Assembly (NCBI GenBank): GCA_905181875.1 | Contig: CAJIZH010000001.1 | Coordinates: 248,001 to 312,000, forward strand | Source: Flavobacteriales bacterium UBA6770 | Lineage (GTDB): Bacteria > Bacteroidota > Bacteroidia > Flavobacteriales_G > Salibacteraceae | Reading direction: 5' to 3' | Length of the DNA stretch: 64,000 nt | Part shown: one piece after another, positions 18,068-27,302 of the stretch | Position numbering within the stretch: the first letter of the stretch is position 1 | Layout of the letters: each line of letters begins with the position of its first letter | Notes under the pieces: generated by a model | Seen by the model: the letters and a program-made list of their open reading frames with translations, nothing else | Databases searched by the model: none | What the model was told of the DNA's origin: nothing | Position numbers and translations under genes: made by a program

Positions 18068-18820
18068 ATGGCAGTAAAAAAAGAAAATTCTATTGAGAAG
18101 GTCTTAGGACACCAGTTTAGTGCATTTTATAAAATTCCGATTGATAACTTTTTCCAGTTTGCGTTATCCGTTGATTGCGTTATTCTAGGATATGATGAAG
18201 ATACCCTGAAATTATTAGCTATAGAAAGAGGGGCTGAACCGCACATGAGGAAAAAGGCACTTCCAGGTGATTTAGTTTATCCAAATGAAGATATGGATTT
18301 GGCTGCTAGTCGAGTTTTAAATGAATTGACCAGCCTCGATGATGTTAATATGACTCAGTTCCATAGTTATGGCCAAGTAGATAGACATCCTGTAGGCAGA
18401 GTAATTACTGTGGGTTATTACTCATTAATAAATGTAGATCAATATGAACCATTGGCTAATTCTTGGGCCGACAATGTTTCGTGGTTAGACGTTAAAAGCC
18501 TACCAGAATTGGCTTTTGATCATAATGAAATCGTAAATGAAGCACTTCGATCATTAAAGCAAAGGGTTAGGCTTCAGCCAATTGGATTTAAATTACTGCC
18601 TAAGCAATTTACATTGGGACAAATGCAAAATTTGTATGAATCAATTCTTGATGTAAATTTTGATAAGGCAAATTTTCGAAAAAAGATTTTAGGAATGAAC
18701 TTATTAAAAGATTCTGGTAAACTACAAAGTGACGTGCCACACAGACCTGGAAGACTATATTCATTCAATAAAGATGCTTACGAATCTTTATTACAAACTG
18801 GTTACACCTTTGAATTATAG
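18068..18820 (+). CDS. Nudix-domain transcriptional regulator (NrtR/AraR type)
   Basis: This is a 250-residue protein made of an N-terminal Nudix fold (about 25-160) and a C-terminal winged-helix part (about 165-245). It matches the group of sugar-responsive Nudix regulators. The Nudix box region (LPGDLVYPNEDMDLAASRVL) lacks the REUxEE acid pattern needed for hydrolysis: the RE position reads RV and the EE position reads EL. That suggests a sensor, not an enzyme. The DNA-binding part includes FRKKILGMNLLKDSGK and the ending HRPGRLYSF. It sits between the diverging susC and zwf arms, so it is the natural candidate regulator of both. The effector is unknown, perhaps a sugar phosphate. Confidence 0.8.
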   Translation: MAVKKENSIEKVLGHQFSAFYKIPIDNFFQFALSVDCVILGYDEDTLKLLAIERGAEPHMRKKALPGDLVYPNEDMDLAASRVLNELTSLDDVNMTQFHSYGQVDRHPVGRVITVGYYSLINVDQYEPLANSWADNVSWLDVKSLPELAFDHNEIVNEALRSLKQRVRLQPIGFKLLPKQFTLGQMQNLYESILDVNFDKANFRKKILGMNLLKDSGKLQSDVPHRPGRLYSFNKDAYESLLQTGYTFEL

Positions 18821-18866
18821 TAGCTAGCGTTTTTTTAAAATCATTTGAGTGTATTGTGTATGTCGG

Positions 18867-18909
18867 ATTGTCAATTCAACTCGATTGTCTATATTACTAA
18901 CTCATTGTC
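18867..18909 (+). repeat. Three ATTGTC direct repeats upstream of zwf
   Basis: ATTGTC occurs at 18867, 18884 and 18904, spaced 17 and 20 bases apart, just upstream of the zwf promoter element. They might be regulator-binding half-sites. A 6-base motif in AT-rich DNA can also recur by chance. Confidence 0.25.
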
Positions 18910-18938
18910 CTTATAGTAGAATAAACCATAAGTATTTT

Positions 18939-18946
18939 TATATTTG
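18939..18946 (+). promoter_or_regulatory. -7 promoter element for the Entner-Doudoroff/glucan operon
   Basis: TATATTTG matches the Bacteroidota -7 consensus TAnnTTTG exactly and lies 18 bases before the GTG of zwf, giving a short leader. No TTG is found 17 bases upstream, so the promoter may need an activator. Confidence 0.5.
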
Positions 18947-18964
18947 ATTTTTTAAAAACAAAAA

Positions 18965-20437
18965 GTGACTGAAGAATTTGAACTTATAATTTTTGGTGGA
19001 GATGGGGATTTATCATATCGAAAAATCTATCCAGCATTATATCACAGACTGAACGAAGGACAAATTTCGAAAAACGTAAGAATTCTTGCTGTTTCTCGAA
19101 AACCTTACGAAATAGAAGATTTTCGTCAGAAAGTTAAGTCTGAGATATTGTCTTACGTGAAGGATGCTAACATTAGAATTGTTGATCAATTGATTAGCTT
19201 GATTTCTAATGGGCGTATTGACACCAAAAAGGGCGAAGAATGTGCAGTTACGAAAAGCTGGTTTTTAGAATCGTCTAATTATGTAAGAGTGTTTTATTTA
19301 GCTACTCCTGCAGTGGTTTTTGGTTCAATATCAAAGTATCTGGACAAAATGCAGTATATAACTGCAAAATCTAGGGTAGTATTGGAAAAACCTCTTGGAA
19401 AGAATTTAGAAAGTTCGGAGCAGATAAATGATGAGGTAGCAAAGTATTTTAAAGAAGAACAGATTTATAGAATTGATCATTATCTTGGAAAAGAGACTGT
19501 TCAAAATCTAATGGTCCTTCGATTTGCAAATAACATTTTTGAAAGTTCTTGGAACGCTAAGGATATTGATAATGTCCAGATTACAGTGGCAGAATCAATT
19601 GGTGTAGGAACTAGGGGGGCTTTTTATGATCAATATGGAGCTTTGCGTGATATGGTTCAAAACCATTTATTACAACTCCTTTGTTTGATTGCAATGGAGC
19701 CTCCAGTTAATTTGGAAGCTGACGAAGTTCGGGATGAGAAATTAAAAGTGCTTAAAGCACTCCGATTTTATACTCCGGAAACAATTAATGAAAATACTGT
19801 CAGAGGTCAATACACTAGAGGTGGATCAGATACCGATCCATTGCCATCATACTTAGAAGACATTGAAAAGTTCAGTTCAAAGACTGAAACTTTCGTTGCT
19901 TTGAAGGCGAATATTGATAATTGGCGCTGGGGCGGTGTTCCGTTTTATTTGAGAACAGGTAAAAGAATGCCACATCGGTATTCGGAGATTATTATCAACT
20001 TTAAAAAAGTGCCTCATAATATTTTTCCAGATAAAAAAAATGTTGAAAGTAACCGGTTAACAGTGCGTCTTCAGCCTGATGAAAAAATCGAATTGCTTCA
20101 GATGGTTAAAGTTCCAGGTCCAGGAGGGTATCGCTATAAGCCATATGCGCTTGAACTGGACTATGCGGATCATTTTGAACACAGGTTTCCAGAGGCTTAT
20201 GAGCGCCTACTTATGGATGTAGTGCGGGGAAATCAAACCTTATTTATGAGACGCGATGAAGTAAAGGCATCATGGGAATGGATTGAATCCATTACTAAAA
20301 ACTGGGAAACCAATAACGTATCTAATGTATTGTATGAAGCTGACTCCTGGGGTCCAGGCGTGGATATATTAGAAGAAGACCATAAGTGGGCAAAATCGCA
20401 TCATGTAAAGAGGCTAGAAGAAAAACAAAAAGGATAA
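18965..20437 (+). CDS. zwf: Glucose-6-phosphate 1-dehydrogenase
   Basis: This 490-residue enzyme oxidises glucose-6-phosphate to 6-phosphogluconolactone with NAD(P)+. The N-terminal dinucleotide motif reads GGDGDLSYRKIYPALY, and the substrate and catalytic motif RIDHYLGKE is intact. EKPLG, the YIDNW-like NIDNWRWGGVPFYLRTGK segment and the RMPHR stretch are also typical. The start is GTG at 18965, just downstream of an exact -7 element. It opens an unbroken series of eleven plus-strand genes. Its stop overlaps the pgl ATG by one base. Confidence 0.95.
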   Translation: MTEEFELIIFGGDGDLSYRKIYPALYHRLNEGQISKNVRILAVSRKPYEIEDFRQKVKSEILSYVKDANIRIVDQLISLISNGRIDTKKGEECAVTKSWFLESSNYVRVFYLATPAVVFGSISKYLDKMQYITAKSRVVLEKPLGKNLESSEQINDEVAKYFKEEQIYRIDHYLGKETVQNLMVLRFANNIFESSWNAKDIDNVQITVAESIGVGTRGAFYDQYGALRDMVQNHLLQLLCLIAMEPPVNLEADEVRDEKLKVLKALRFYTPETINENTVRGQYTRGGSDTDPLPSYLEDIEKFSSKTETFVALKANIDNWRWGGVPFYLRTGKRMPHRYSEIIINFKKVPHNIFPDKKNVESNRLTVRLQPDEKIELLQMVKVPGPGGYRYKPYALELDYADHFEHRFPEAYERLLMDVVRGNQTLFMRRDEVKASWEWIESITKNWETNNVSNVLYEADSWGPGVDILEEDHKWAKSHHVKRLEEKQKG

Positions 20438-21129
20438 TGTTAGATAGCCCCAATTACAATAGAGAAATAGTTGATTCTGAATTACAAGTGGCAATAATTG
20501 CGGCTTTGAAGGATGAAATTCGTGCATTTGGTTCGGCTTCTTTATTGGTCTCAGGTGGTTCAACTCCAAAAAGATTATTTGACCTTTTATCCATTGAGAA
20601 ATTAGAGTGGGATAAGGTTACACTTTCGCTAGTAGACGAACGATTTCTTCCAAATGGACATACAGATCAAAATGGAGAGTTGATAAAGGAACACCTGTTG
20701 AAAAATGAAGCGATTAAAGCTAATTTTATTCCTCTCGTGTTTGACCCAGCTGATGCAGAAAACAACCTAAAGATGGCTGTGAAAGCTTTTGAAAATGTTA
20801 GCAGGCCGTTTACTGTTGTGGTTTTGGGTATGGGGACAGACGGCCATACAGCATCTCTTTTTCCAGATTCGCCGATGCTAGATAAGGCTATGGATAAAAA
20901 CTCTTCAGATGTTTTACTAAATGTAACAACCCCTAGTTCTCCGTATTCTAGAATAACCTTTAGTCGAAAAGTATTATTAGATGCGAAGAATTTATTTCTC
21001 CACTATTATGGCGCAGAGAAAAAAGAAATATTGGATAGTGTTTTAGATTGTACTAATCAAGAAAAATATCCAATTTCAGGTTTTGTAAATCAACAAGAAA
21101 ATGTACTGAAAGTCTATTGGGCAGTTTAA
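20437..21129 (+). CDS. pgl: 6-phosphogluconolactonase
   Basis: This enzyme hydrolyses 6-phosphogluconolactone to 6-phosphogluconate, the second step of the pathway. Motifs are VSGGSTPKRLFDLL, LVDERFLP and GMGTDGHTASLFP, all diagnostic. The start chosen is the ATG at 20437 (MLDSPNYN), which overlaps the zwf stop as TAATG. A longer frame back to 20386 exists but lies inside zwf and adds a non-conserved basic tail. The mature length is 230 residues. Confidence 0.93.
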   Translation: MLDSPNYNREIVDSELQVAIIAALKDEIRAFGSASLLVSGGSTPKRLFDLLSIEKLEWDKVTLSLVDERFLPNGHTDQNGELIKEHLLKNEAIKANFIPLVFDPADAENNLKMAVKAFENVSRPFTVVVLGMGTDGHTASLFPDSPMLDKAMDKNSSDVLLNVTTPSSPYSRITFSRKVLLDAKNLFLHYYGAEKKEILDSVLDCTNQEKYPISGFVNQQENVLKVYWAV

Positions 21130-21172
21130 ATTATGAACGAAACTATAATGTAAATTATGAACGAAACTATAA
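21127..21172 (+). repeat. 24-base tandem duplication of the edd start region
   Basis: TAAATTATGAACGAAACTAT is present at 21127 and again at 21151, a duplication with a 24-base period. It includes the pgl stop, the spacer and the edd start codon. The first copy starts a 6-codon mini-ORF (MNETIM) that ends at the TAA of copy two, seven bases before the second ATG, which is the true edd start. Confidence 0.85.
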
Positions 21173-22959
21173 AACAAATTACCGATCGAATTAAAAAACG
21201 TTCATCAAAATCAAGAGCAGAATATCTGAACTTGATGGAGAAAAGCGCTCAAAATTCTGTTACCAGAAGTGGATTGGCATGCGGCAATCTTGCTCATGCA
21301 TTTGCGGCTTGTAATGATGATGATAAAATGGAATTGAGTGAAAACATTTCTTCCAACTTTGCCATTATCACCTCTTATAATGATATGCTAAGTGCGCACA
21401 AGACTTATGAGGATTACCCGCCCAAATTAAAGGCCTACGCTAATAAATATGGTTCTGTTGCTCAAGTAGCATCAGGAGTTCCTGCCATGTGTGATGGTGT
21501 TACACAAGGACAGGCTGGAATGGAGTTGTCATTATTTAGTAGAGATATAATTGCTTTGTCCACTGCAATAGGACTTTCCCACCAAATGTTCGACGGAGGC
21601 ATGTGCTTAGGTATCTGCGATAAAATAGTTCCTGGAATGCTTATAGGGTCTTTAAGGTTTGGTCATTTGCCATTTGCATTCATACCCGGTGGCCCAATGG
21701 AATCTGGAATAACTAATGAAGAAAAAGCTCTTGCAAGAACAGAATATGCTGAGGGTAAAATTGGAAGAAAAGAGCTGTTAGCATCAGAATCAGCATCTTA
21801 CCACTCTGCTGGAACGTGCACATTCTATGGAACTGCTAACAGTAATCAAATGCTAATGGAAATTATGGGCATTCATTTACCAGGTTCTTCATTCGTTAAT
21901 CCAGGAACTCCTCTTCGAGACGCACTCAATGAATTTGCTGTAAAGCGTCTTACCCAAATAACACATCAATCAAAAGAATATACTCCCCTTCACAAAGTTG
22001 TATCAGAGGAATGTATTGTAAATGCATTAGTCGGATTGGTCGCAACTGGAGGTTCGACGAATCATACGATACATCTTATTGCAATTGCTAGAGCTGCAGG
22101 AATCATTATAGACTGGAACGATTTTAATGACGTTTCTGCGGTTGTACCCTCCATAACAAGAGTTTATCCAAATGGTTCTGCAGATATCAATCATTTTCGA
22201 GCATGTGGAGGAATGGGATTCCTTATGAAAACACTCATTGATGGTGGATATTTAAATGAAAATGTGAGTACTCTGATGGGACGCGGACTGGACCATTACA
22301 CTAAGGAACCATTTTTAAATAACGGAAAGTTGGAATGGAGAGCTGCACCTGCTGAGTCGCTTGATGAAACAGTTTTAAGAGGTACTTCAAATCCATTTGC
22401 ACCTAATGGTGGAATGAGATTACTAGAAGGGAATTTAGGTAGAGCAGTAATAAAAATTTCTGCAGTAAAAGAACAGCATCAAATTGTGCAAGCAGAAGCG
22501 GAGGTTTTTGAAGATCAAGATGATGTTCTTATCGCTTTTACTGAGAAAAAACTAAATAAGGATGTTGTGGTCGTTGTGCGAAATCAGTCTGCTACTGAAA
22601 ATGGAATGCCTGAACTTCATAAGCTGACTCCAACTCTTAGTATACTGCAACAAAATGGATTTAAAGTTGCTTTGGTAACGGACGGAAGAATGTCTGGAGC
22701 GTCAGGTAAAGTTCCTGCAGCAATTCATCTTTCTTCAAAGAATGGCAGTAATGCCTTAATTAATAAGTTACAATCTGGTGATCCTATTCTTCTAAATGCT
22801 AAGACAGGTGTTTTGAGTTGTTTGAATGCTGATGAAGTTATTTTAAGAGAAAATTCGGCAAAACCTCCAGGTGATGGTCAAGGTGTTGGTCGTGAGTTGT
22901 TCGAACGTTTAAGGCCGCTAGTTTCGGAAAGTGAAAATGGAGCTTCATTTATTATTTAA
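21157..22959 (+). CDS. edd: 6-phosphogluconate dehydratase
   Basis: This 600-residue [4Fe-4S] enzyme turns 6-phosphogluconate into 2-keto-3-deoxy-6-phosphogluconate (KDPG). It is the key step of the Entner-Doudoroff pathway. Cluster and active-site motifs seen are [19 protein letters not shown] and [15 protein letters not shown], with [11 protein letters not shown] and [18 protein letters not shown] later on. Length and order match Edd and not IlvD (about 560 residues and different motifs). The start at 21157 is the second of two duplicated start regions. Confidence 0.95.
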   Translation: MNETIKQITDRIKKRSSKSRAEYLNLMEKSAQNSVTRSGLACGNLAHAFAACNDDDKMELSENISSNFAIITSYNDMLSAHKTYEDYPPKLKAYANKYGSVAQVASGVPAMCDGVTQGQAGMELSLFSRDIIALSTAIGLSHQMFDGGMCLGICDKIVPGMLIGSLRFGHLPFAFIPGGPMESGITNEEKALARTEYAEGKIGRKELLASESASYHSAGTCTFYGTANSNQMLMEIMGIHLPGSSFVNPGTPLRDALNEFAVKRLTQITHQSKEYTPLHKVVSEECIVNALVGLVATGGSTNHTIHLIAIARAAGIIIDWNDFNDVSAVVPSITRVYPNGSADINHFRACGGMGFLMKTLIDGGYLNENVSTLMGRGLDHYTKEPFLNNGKLEWRAAPAESLDETVLRGTSNPFAPNGGMRLLEGNLGRAVIKISAVKEQHQIVQAEAEVFEDQDDVLIAFTEKKLNKDVVVVVRNQSATENGMPELHKLTPTLSILQQNGFKVALVTDGRMSGASGKVPAAIHLSSKNGSNALINKLQSGDPILLNAKTGVLSCLNADEVILRENSAKPPGDGQGVGRELFERLRPLVSESENGASFII

Positions 22960-22966
22960 TGGTAAA

Positions 22967-23536
22967 ATGAAGAATAATATTAGAGAAATATTAGCACTGA
23001 ATCCGTTGGTTCCTGTAGTCACATTTCATGAGAATGATGACCCTCTTGCATTCATGGAGTTCTTGCTCAAGCAAAATGTCAATTGTATTGAAATTACACT
23101 TCGAACTAACAGTGGATTATCTGCAATTGAAAGTATAAAAAAGGAATTTGACACCGTAAAAGTTGGAGCAGGAACAGTTGTAAATGGAGGTCAAATAAAA
23201 ATATTGCGTGATTTAGGTGTAGATTTTATGGTTAGTCCAGGTACTACTAGAAAATTGATAAAAGAATTTCTCAATTCAGAGATTCCGTTTATCAATGGAG
23301 TGAGTACTGCAAGCGAAATCATTTTAGCAAAAGAGTTGGGCCTAAATACGCTAAAGTTTTTCCCAGCTCATTTATATGGTGGGATAGACGCAATAAAAAT
23401 GTTTGGTCAACTATTTCCTGATGTGAAATTTTGTCCAACAGGTGGAATTAATGAACAAAGTAGCAAAGAATATCTGGCGCAATCCAACGTCATTGCTGTT
23501 GGTGGGTCATGGTTTCAAAAAGAGTATAAGAAATAA
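22967..23536 (+). CDS. eda: KDPG aldolase (2-dehydro-3-deoxy-6-phosphogluconate aldolase)
   Basis: This aldolase splits KDPG into pyruvate and glyceraldehyde-3-phosphate. Visible motifs are EITLRTNSGL, VGAGTV, the VSPGTT segment and LKFFPAHLYGG, where the Lys forms the Schiff base. The chosen start is ATG 22967 (MKNNIREILALNP), 7 bases after the edd stop. Longer in-frame starts (GTG 22931, ATG 22937) lie inside edd and add a non-conserved leader. The product has 189 residues, a little shorter than the E. coli enzyme. Confidence 0.93.
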   Translation: MKNNIREILALNPLVPVVTFHENDDPLAFMEFLLKQNVNCIEITLRTNSGLSAIESIKKEFDTVKVGAGTVVNGGQIKILRDLGVDFMVSPGTTRKLIKEFLNSEIPFINGVSTASEIILAKELGLNTLKFFPAHLYGGIDAIKMFGQLFPDVKFCPTGGINEQSSKEYLAQSNVIAVGGSWFQKEYKK

Positions 23537-23548
23537 AAGAATAAAATT

Positions 23549-24442
23549 ATGATTGCAATCGCTGAAAGCGGATCTACTAAATGCGAATGGGTAATAATTG
23601 ATGAAAGTTCAATTGAAGTTGCCAGAATTCGCACACAAGGTTTTAACCCTTATTTTCATTCAAGTGAGTTAGTCAAAGCCAAACTTATAGGAACTGATGA
23701 ATTTTCATCGTTTCTTTCAAAAATTAAAGAAGTGTATTTTTATGGTGCAGGTTGTTCTAGTTCAGAATTGAATGAGATTGTTAAAGTAGGATTAAAGGGA
23801 GCTTTTCCCGATGCTAAAATACATGTAGATCATGATTTACTAGCTAGTGCATATTCCCTTTATGAAGGCAAGCCTTTGGTTTCCTGTATTTTAGGTACAG
23901 GTTCTAATTCATGTTATTACAATGGAGATGAACTGAATCAAGTAAACCCTGCTCTTGGGTTTATTTTGGGAGATGAAGGTGGTGGGGCTTATTTTGGAAA
24001 AAAATTGCTCAATGATTTCTTCTACAAAAAATTGCCCTTAGAGATTTACGAAGACTTTAATAAGACCTTCAATCTAGATTGGGAAGCGGCTAGAAAAAAT
24101 ATCTATTCAAATATTTTTGCAAATGTCTATCTCGCTTCGTTTATGCCATTTATTGCCAAGCATAAGGATAATTACTACGTTAAGGAGATGATCAAGCAGG
24201 GCTTTGCAAGGTTTATTGATGTTCACGTAATGAGTTATCCTGTTTCTAAAGATGTTCAGATAGGTTTCGTAGGTTCAATAGCTTCAATTTTTCAAGATAT
24301 TCTCGAAAAAGAATTGGTGAAAAGAGAACTTGAATTGTATAAAATTGTTCGAAGTCCCATCGATGAATTAGTTAATTATCACATTAAACAATTTGAGTCG
24401 AAAATTAGTTCGAATAAAAATAATTCAGTACAGGTTAACTAA
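23549..24442 (+). CDS. BadF/BadG/BcrA-type ATPase family sugar kinase (probable glucokinase role)
   Basis: This is a 297-residue actin-fold kinase of the N-acetylglucosamine kinase-like group common in Bacteroidota. It opens with IAESGSTKCEW (phosphate-1 loop), has LGTGSNSCYY (phosphate-2) and GDEGGGAYFG. The family phosphorylates amino sugars or glucose. Its place between eda and glucan hydrolase genes, in an operon that starts with zwf, suggests it makes glucose-6-phosphate from imported glucose; that is inference. The stop overlaps the GH17 ATG by one base (TAATG). Confidence 0.8.
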   Translation: MIAIAESGSTKCEWVIIDESSIEVARIRTQGFNPYFHSSELVKAKLIGTDEFSSFLSKIKEVYFYGAGCSSSELNEIVKVGLKGAFPDAKIHVDHDLLASAYSLYEGKPLVSCILGTGSNSCYYNGDELNQVNPALGFILGDEGGGAYFGKKLLNDFFYKKLPLEIYEDFNKTFNLDWEAARKNIYSNIFANVYLASFMPFIAKHKDNYYVKEMIKQGFARFIDVHVMSYPVSKDVQIGFVGSIASIFQDILEKELVKRELELYKIVRSPIDELVNYHIKQFESKISSNKNNSVQVN

Positions 24443-25740
24443 TGACACTATTAGCAAAATGGAAACATCGAATGCTTAACCTTGGGTTAAAATTTTTGGT
24501 ATGCTCTATTTTGTATTGTAGCTTATTTTCTTGCTCTGCTCCTAAAATTAAAAACCTTGCAGCTTCTGAAATATTAGGTAATCCGAGTTATCCAGCACTT
24601 TGCTACGGAGGTTATCGTTCAAATTCACGCAAAATTGAACCGTCGAGGGCAGAGTTAAAGGAAGATTTAATAATCCTTTCAGCACTCGGGATCAGAATTT
24701 TGAGAACTTATCATGCAGCTGAATTCGGGCAAGCAGAAAATCTTTTAAAAGCTATTTCAGAATTAAAAAAGGATAATCCAAGTTTTGAAATGTACGTCAT
24801 GCTGGGAGCCTGGATTGAGTGTAAGAATGCTTGGACCGATTTACCAGATCATAATTTAGAAAATTTTGAGAAGAATAAAAATGAGGTTAGAGCTGCTATT
24901 CGCCTCGCAACTTCATATCCTGAAATTGTAAAAGTAATTGCTATTGGTAACGAATCGATGGTGCATTGGGCAACAAGTTACTTTGTTCATCCTGAGGTAG
25001 TATTGCGTTGGGTTAACCTTGTGCAATCAATAAAAAGTAAAGGCAAATTATCAAAAGACTTATGGGTTACTAGCTCTGATAATTTTGCTTCTTGGGGTGG
25101 AGCAGATAGCTCTTACCGCGATGCAAGTCTGTTAGAATTGATTGATGCCGTGGATTATGTTTCCATGCACACCTATCCATTTCATGACACTTATTATAAT
25201 GGCGAATTCTGGATTCAGCCAGACAGCAATGCTGTATTAAATAAGAAATCTCAAATAGATTTTGGAATGGCTAGGGCTATAGAACATGCTCAAAGTCAAT
25301 ACAGTTCGGTTAAGAGTTTCCTGCAGGAAAGTAGAATTAAAAAACCAATTCACATTGGAGAAACTGGTTGGGCAACTATTTCTACTGATAATTATGGCCA
25401 TAATGGAACTAATGCAGCCGACGAATATATGCAAAGAGCTTACTATTTGGGAATGAAAAACTGGGCAGATTCCATAGGTGTAAGTTGCTTCTTTTTCGAA
25501 GCATTTGATGAGCCTTGGAAAGATGCCAAAAATACTAGCGGTTCAGAAAATCATTTTGGTTGGATTGATATAGCAGGTAAGGCTAAATGTCTTTTGTGGG
25601 ATCAAATTGATCAAGGAAAGCTGAACGGTCTAAAACGAAATAATATAGAAATTACTAAAAGCTACAATGGAAATTTAGACTCTATGCTGCTTTATAGCTC
25701 AGCTCCTCCTATAAAAGTTTTAGAAAACGATACATTATGA
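24442..25740 (+). CDS. GH17 family endo-beta-1,3-glucanase-like lipoprotein
   Basis: This is a 432-residue lipoprotein with lipobox LFSC (Cys31). The TIM-barrel shows GH17 marks: ILRTYHAAE, AIGNES with the acid/base Glu171, the SMHTYPFHD strand and HIGETGW with nucleophile Glu307. GH17 enzymes cut beta-1,3-glucan, and bacterial members occur in laminarin loci. It could be periplasmic or surface-anchored. The stop TGA overlaps the next ATG (ATGA), so translation is coupled to the sugar porter gene. Confidence 0.88.
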   Translation: MTLLAKWKHRMLNLGLKFLVCSILYCSLFSCSAPKIKNLAASEILGNPSYPALCYGGYRSNSRKIEPSRAELKEDLIILSALGIRILRTYHAAEFGQAENLLKAISELKKDNPSFEMYVMLGAWIECKNAWTDLPDHNLENFEKNKNEVRAAIRLATSYPEIVKVIAIGNESMVHWATSYFVHPEVVLRWVNLVQSIKSKGKLSKDLWVTSSDNFASWGGADSSYRDASLLELIDAVDYVSMHTYPFHDTYYNGEFWIQPDSNAVLNKKSQIDFGMARAIEHAQSQYSSVKSFLQESRIKKPIHIGETGWATISTDNYGHNGTNAADEYMQRAYYLGMKNWADSIGVSCFFFEAFDEPWKDAKNTSGSENHFGWIDIAGKAKCLLWDQIDQGKLNGLKRNNIEITKSYNGNLDSMLLYSSAPPIKVLENDTL

Positions 25741-27296
25741 AACAAAAAAACAGAATTCTAGTTCAAATCGCATTGATTGTTGCCTTAGGTGGGCTTTTAA
25801 TGGGTTTTGACGCTTCAGTAATATCAGGTGTGATTCAGTTTATTGAGGTGGAATTTGCACTTACAAAACTAGAATTAGGCTGGGCCGTAGCTTCACTTAC
25901 CCTTACTGCAACTTTAGCGATGATGGTCGCTGGACCTTTGAGTGATCGATTTGGAAGAAGGACTATACTGCGATATGCGGCCATTTTATATACTCTTTCG
26001 GCAATTGGGTCCGCTTTTGCACCTTCATTTATTTGGCTAGTTGTAGCTCGAATGGTTGGCGGTTTTGGTGTTGGAGCCTCTCTCATATTGGCTCCCATGT
26101 ACATTGCTGAAATGGCACCGCCTAGAATTAGAGGTAGACTAGTATCATTTAACCAATTGAATATCGTAATTGGAATATCCTTGGCATTTTTTACCAATTA
26201 CCTTATTCTTCAATTTGCAAAATCAGATGCTAGCTGGGCCCAATCTTTTGGTTTTAATCAGTACAATTGGCGTTGGATGCTTGGTCTTGAAGCTTTACCT
26301 GCTATTCTCTATTATTTAGGTTTATTTTTTGTTCCAAAGAGCCCGCGCTGGTTAATTCTGAAAGGAGAATTTGAAAAAGCGAAAGAAGTAATGTCACGCT
26401 TTAATTCTGAAAAAGACACTGAAGAGGTTATTGCTCAAATGATTGAAAAGAACAATAACCCTGGAGTAAAAAAGGAAGGTAAAATTTCAGATTTATTTAA
26501 ACCTGCAATGCGGCTTGTTCTGACTATTGGTATTGTGGTGGCAGTGCTCCAGCAAATAACGGGAATCAATTCCGTATTTTTCTATGCTCCAATGATTTTT
26601 GAGCAATCAGGAATAGGAACAGATGCTTCTTTTATGCAGGCTATATTAGTTGGTGTTGTAAACTTAGTTTTTACATTATTGGCGATGTACTTTATTGACA
26701 GGCTGGGACGTAAACCTTTGTTAAGTGTTGGAGTTGCAGGAATTGCACTTTCTATGTTTTTATTGGCGTTCGAATTTAATTCGGCAACCTACCAACTTAC
26801 TCCAGAAAAAATGAGTCAATTATCTTCAAAAATGGAAATTGGTGGATTAGAATCATTGAACAATATTATTTATGAATCTGAAGGTGAATTTAAAGTTGCG
26901 CTTATTACTAATCTAGGTAAAGAAGAATTTGAAGCAAATAAAGAGGTGTTATTGAAAACGGCAGTTTCCATGAATTCGATGCTAATATTATTTGCGATTT
27001 TAGGATTTGTAGCCTCCTTTGCATTTTCAATAGGGCCTGTTATGTGGGTGCTATTTTCAGAGTTATTTCCAAATTACATACGAGGTATCGCTATTTCATT
27101 TGTTGGTTTAATTAATTCTGGAATTAGCTTCGTTGTTCAGTGGATTTTCCCTTGGGAATTAGAAGTTCTTGGAAGTGATGTGACTTTTTTAATCTATGGA
27201 ATATTTGCAGCCATCGGATTTGTGTTTATCATCAAGGTAATCCCTGAAACAAAAGGTAAGTCACTAGAAGAAATTGAAGCTCAACTGGTAAAATAG
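25737..27296 (+). CDS. MFS sugar porter family transporter
   Basis: This is a 519-residue inner-membrane transporter with 12 predicted helices of the sugar porter type. Motifs are GFDASVISG in helix 1, the DRFGRR loop, PRWLILKGE before the central loop, QQITGINSVFFYAP in helix 7 and the ending PETKGKSLEEIE. These motifs mark glucose/xylose-type symporters. It probably brings glucose, or a small beta-glucan oligosaccharide, into the cytoplasm. An insertion of about 65 residues between helices 9 and 10 (YQLTPEKMSQL and on) is longer than usual. Confidence 0.9.
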   Translation: MKQKNRILVQIALIVALGGLLMGFDASVISGVIQFIEVEFALTKLELGWAVASLTLTATLAMMVAGPLSDRFGRRTILRYAAILYTLSAIGSAFAPSFIWLVVARMVGGFGVGASLILAPMYIAEMAPPRIRGRLVSFNQLNIVIGISLAFFTNYLILQFAKSDASWAQSFGFNQYNWRWMLGLEALPAILYYLGLFFVPKSPRWLILKGEFEKAKEVMSRFNSEKDTEEVIAQMIEKNNNPGVKKEGKISDLFKPAMRLVLTIGIVVAVLQQITGINSVFFYAPMIFEQSGIGTDASFMQAILVGVVNLVFTLLAMYFIDRLGRKPLLSVGVAGIALSMFLLAFEFNSATYQLTPEKMSQLSSKMEIGGLESLNNIIYESEGEFKVALITNLGKEEFEANKEVLLKTAVSMNSMLILFAILGFVASFAFSIGPVMWVLFSELFPNYIRGIAISFVGLINSGISFVVQWIFPWELEVLGSDVTFLIYGIFAAIGFVFIIKVIPETKGKSLEEIEAQLVK

Positions 27297-27302
27297 ATAA
27301 TT

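Noticed and set aside
20386..20436. Extended N-terminus for pgl
   Set aside because: The extra 17 codons lie within zwf and look non-conserved; the TAATG overlap gives the better start.
23549..24442. Benzoyl-CoA reductase subunit or activator (BadF name)
   Set aside because: The protein is a short sugar-kinase-like member with no iron-sulfur Cys pattern, and no aromatic degradation genes are near.
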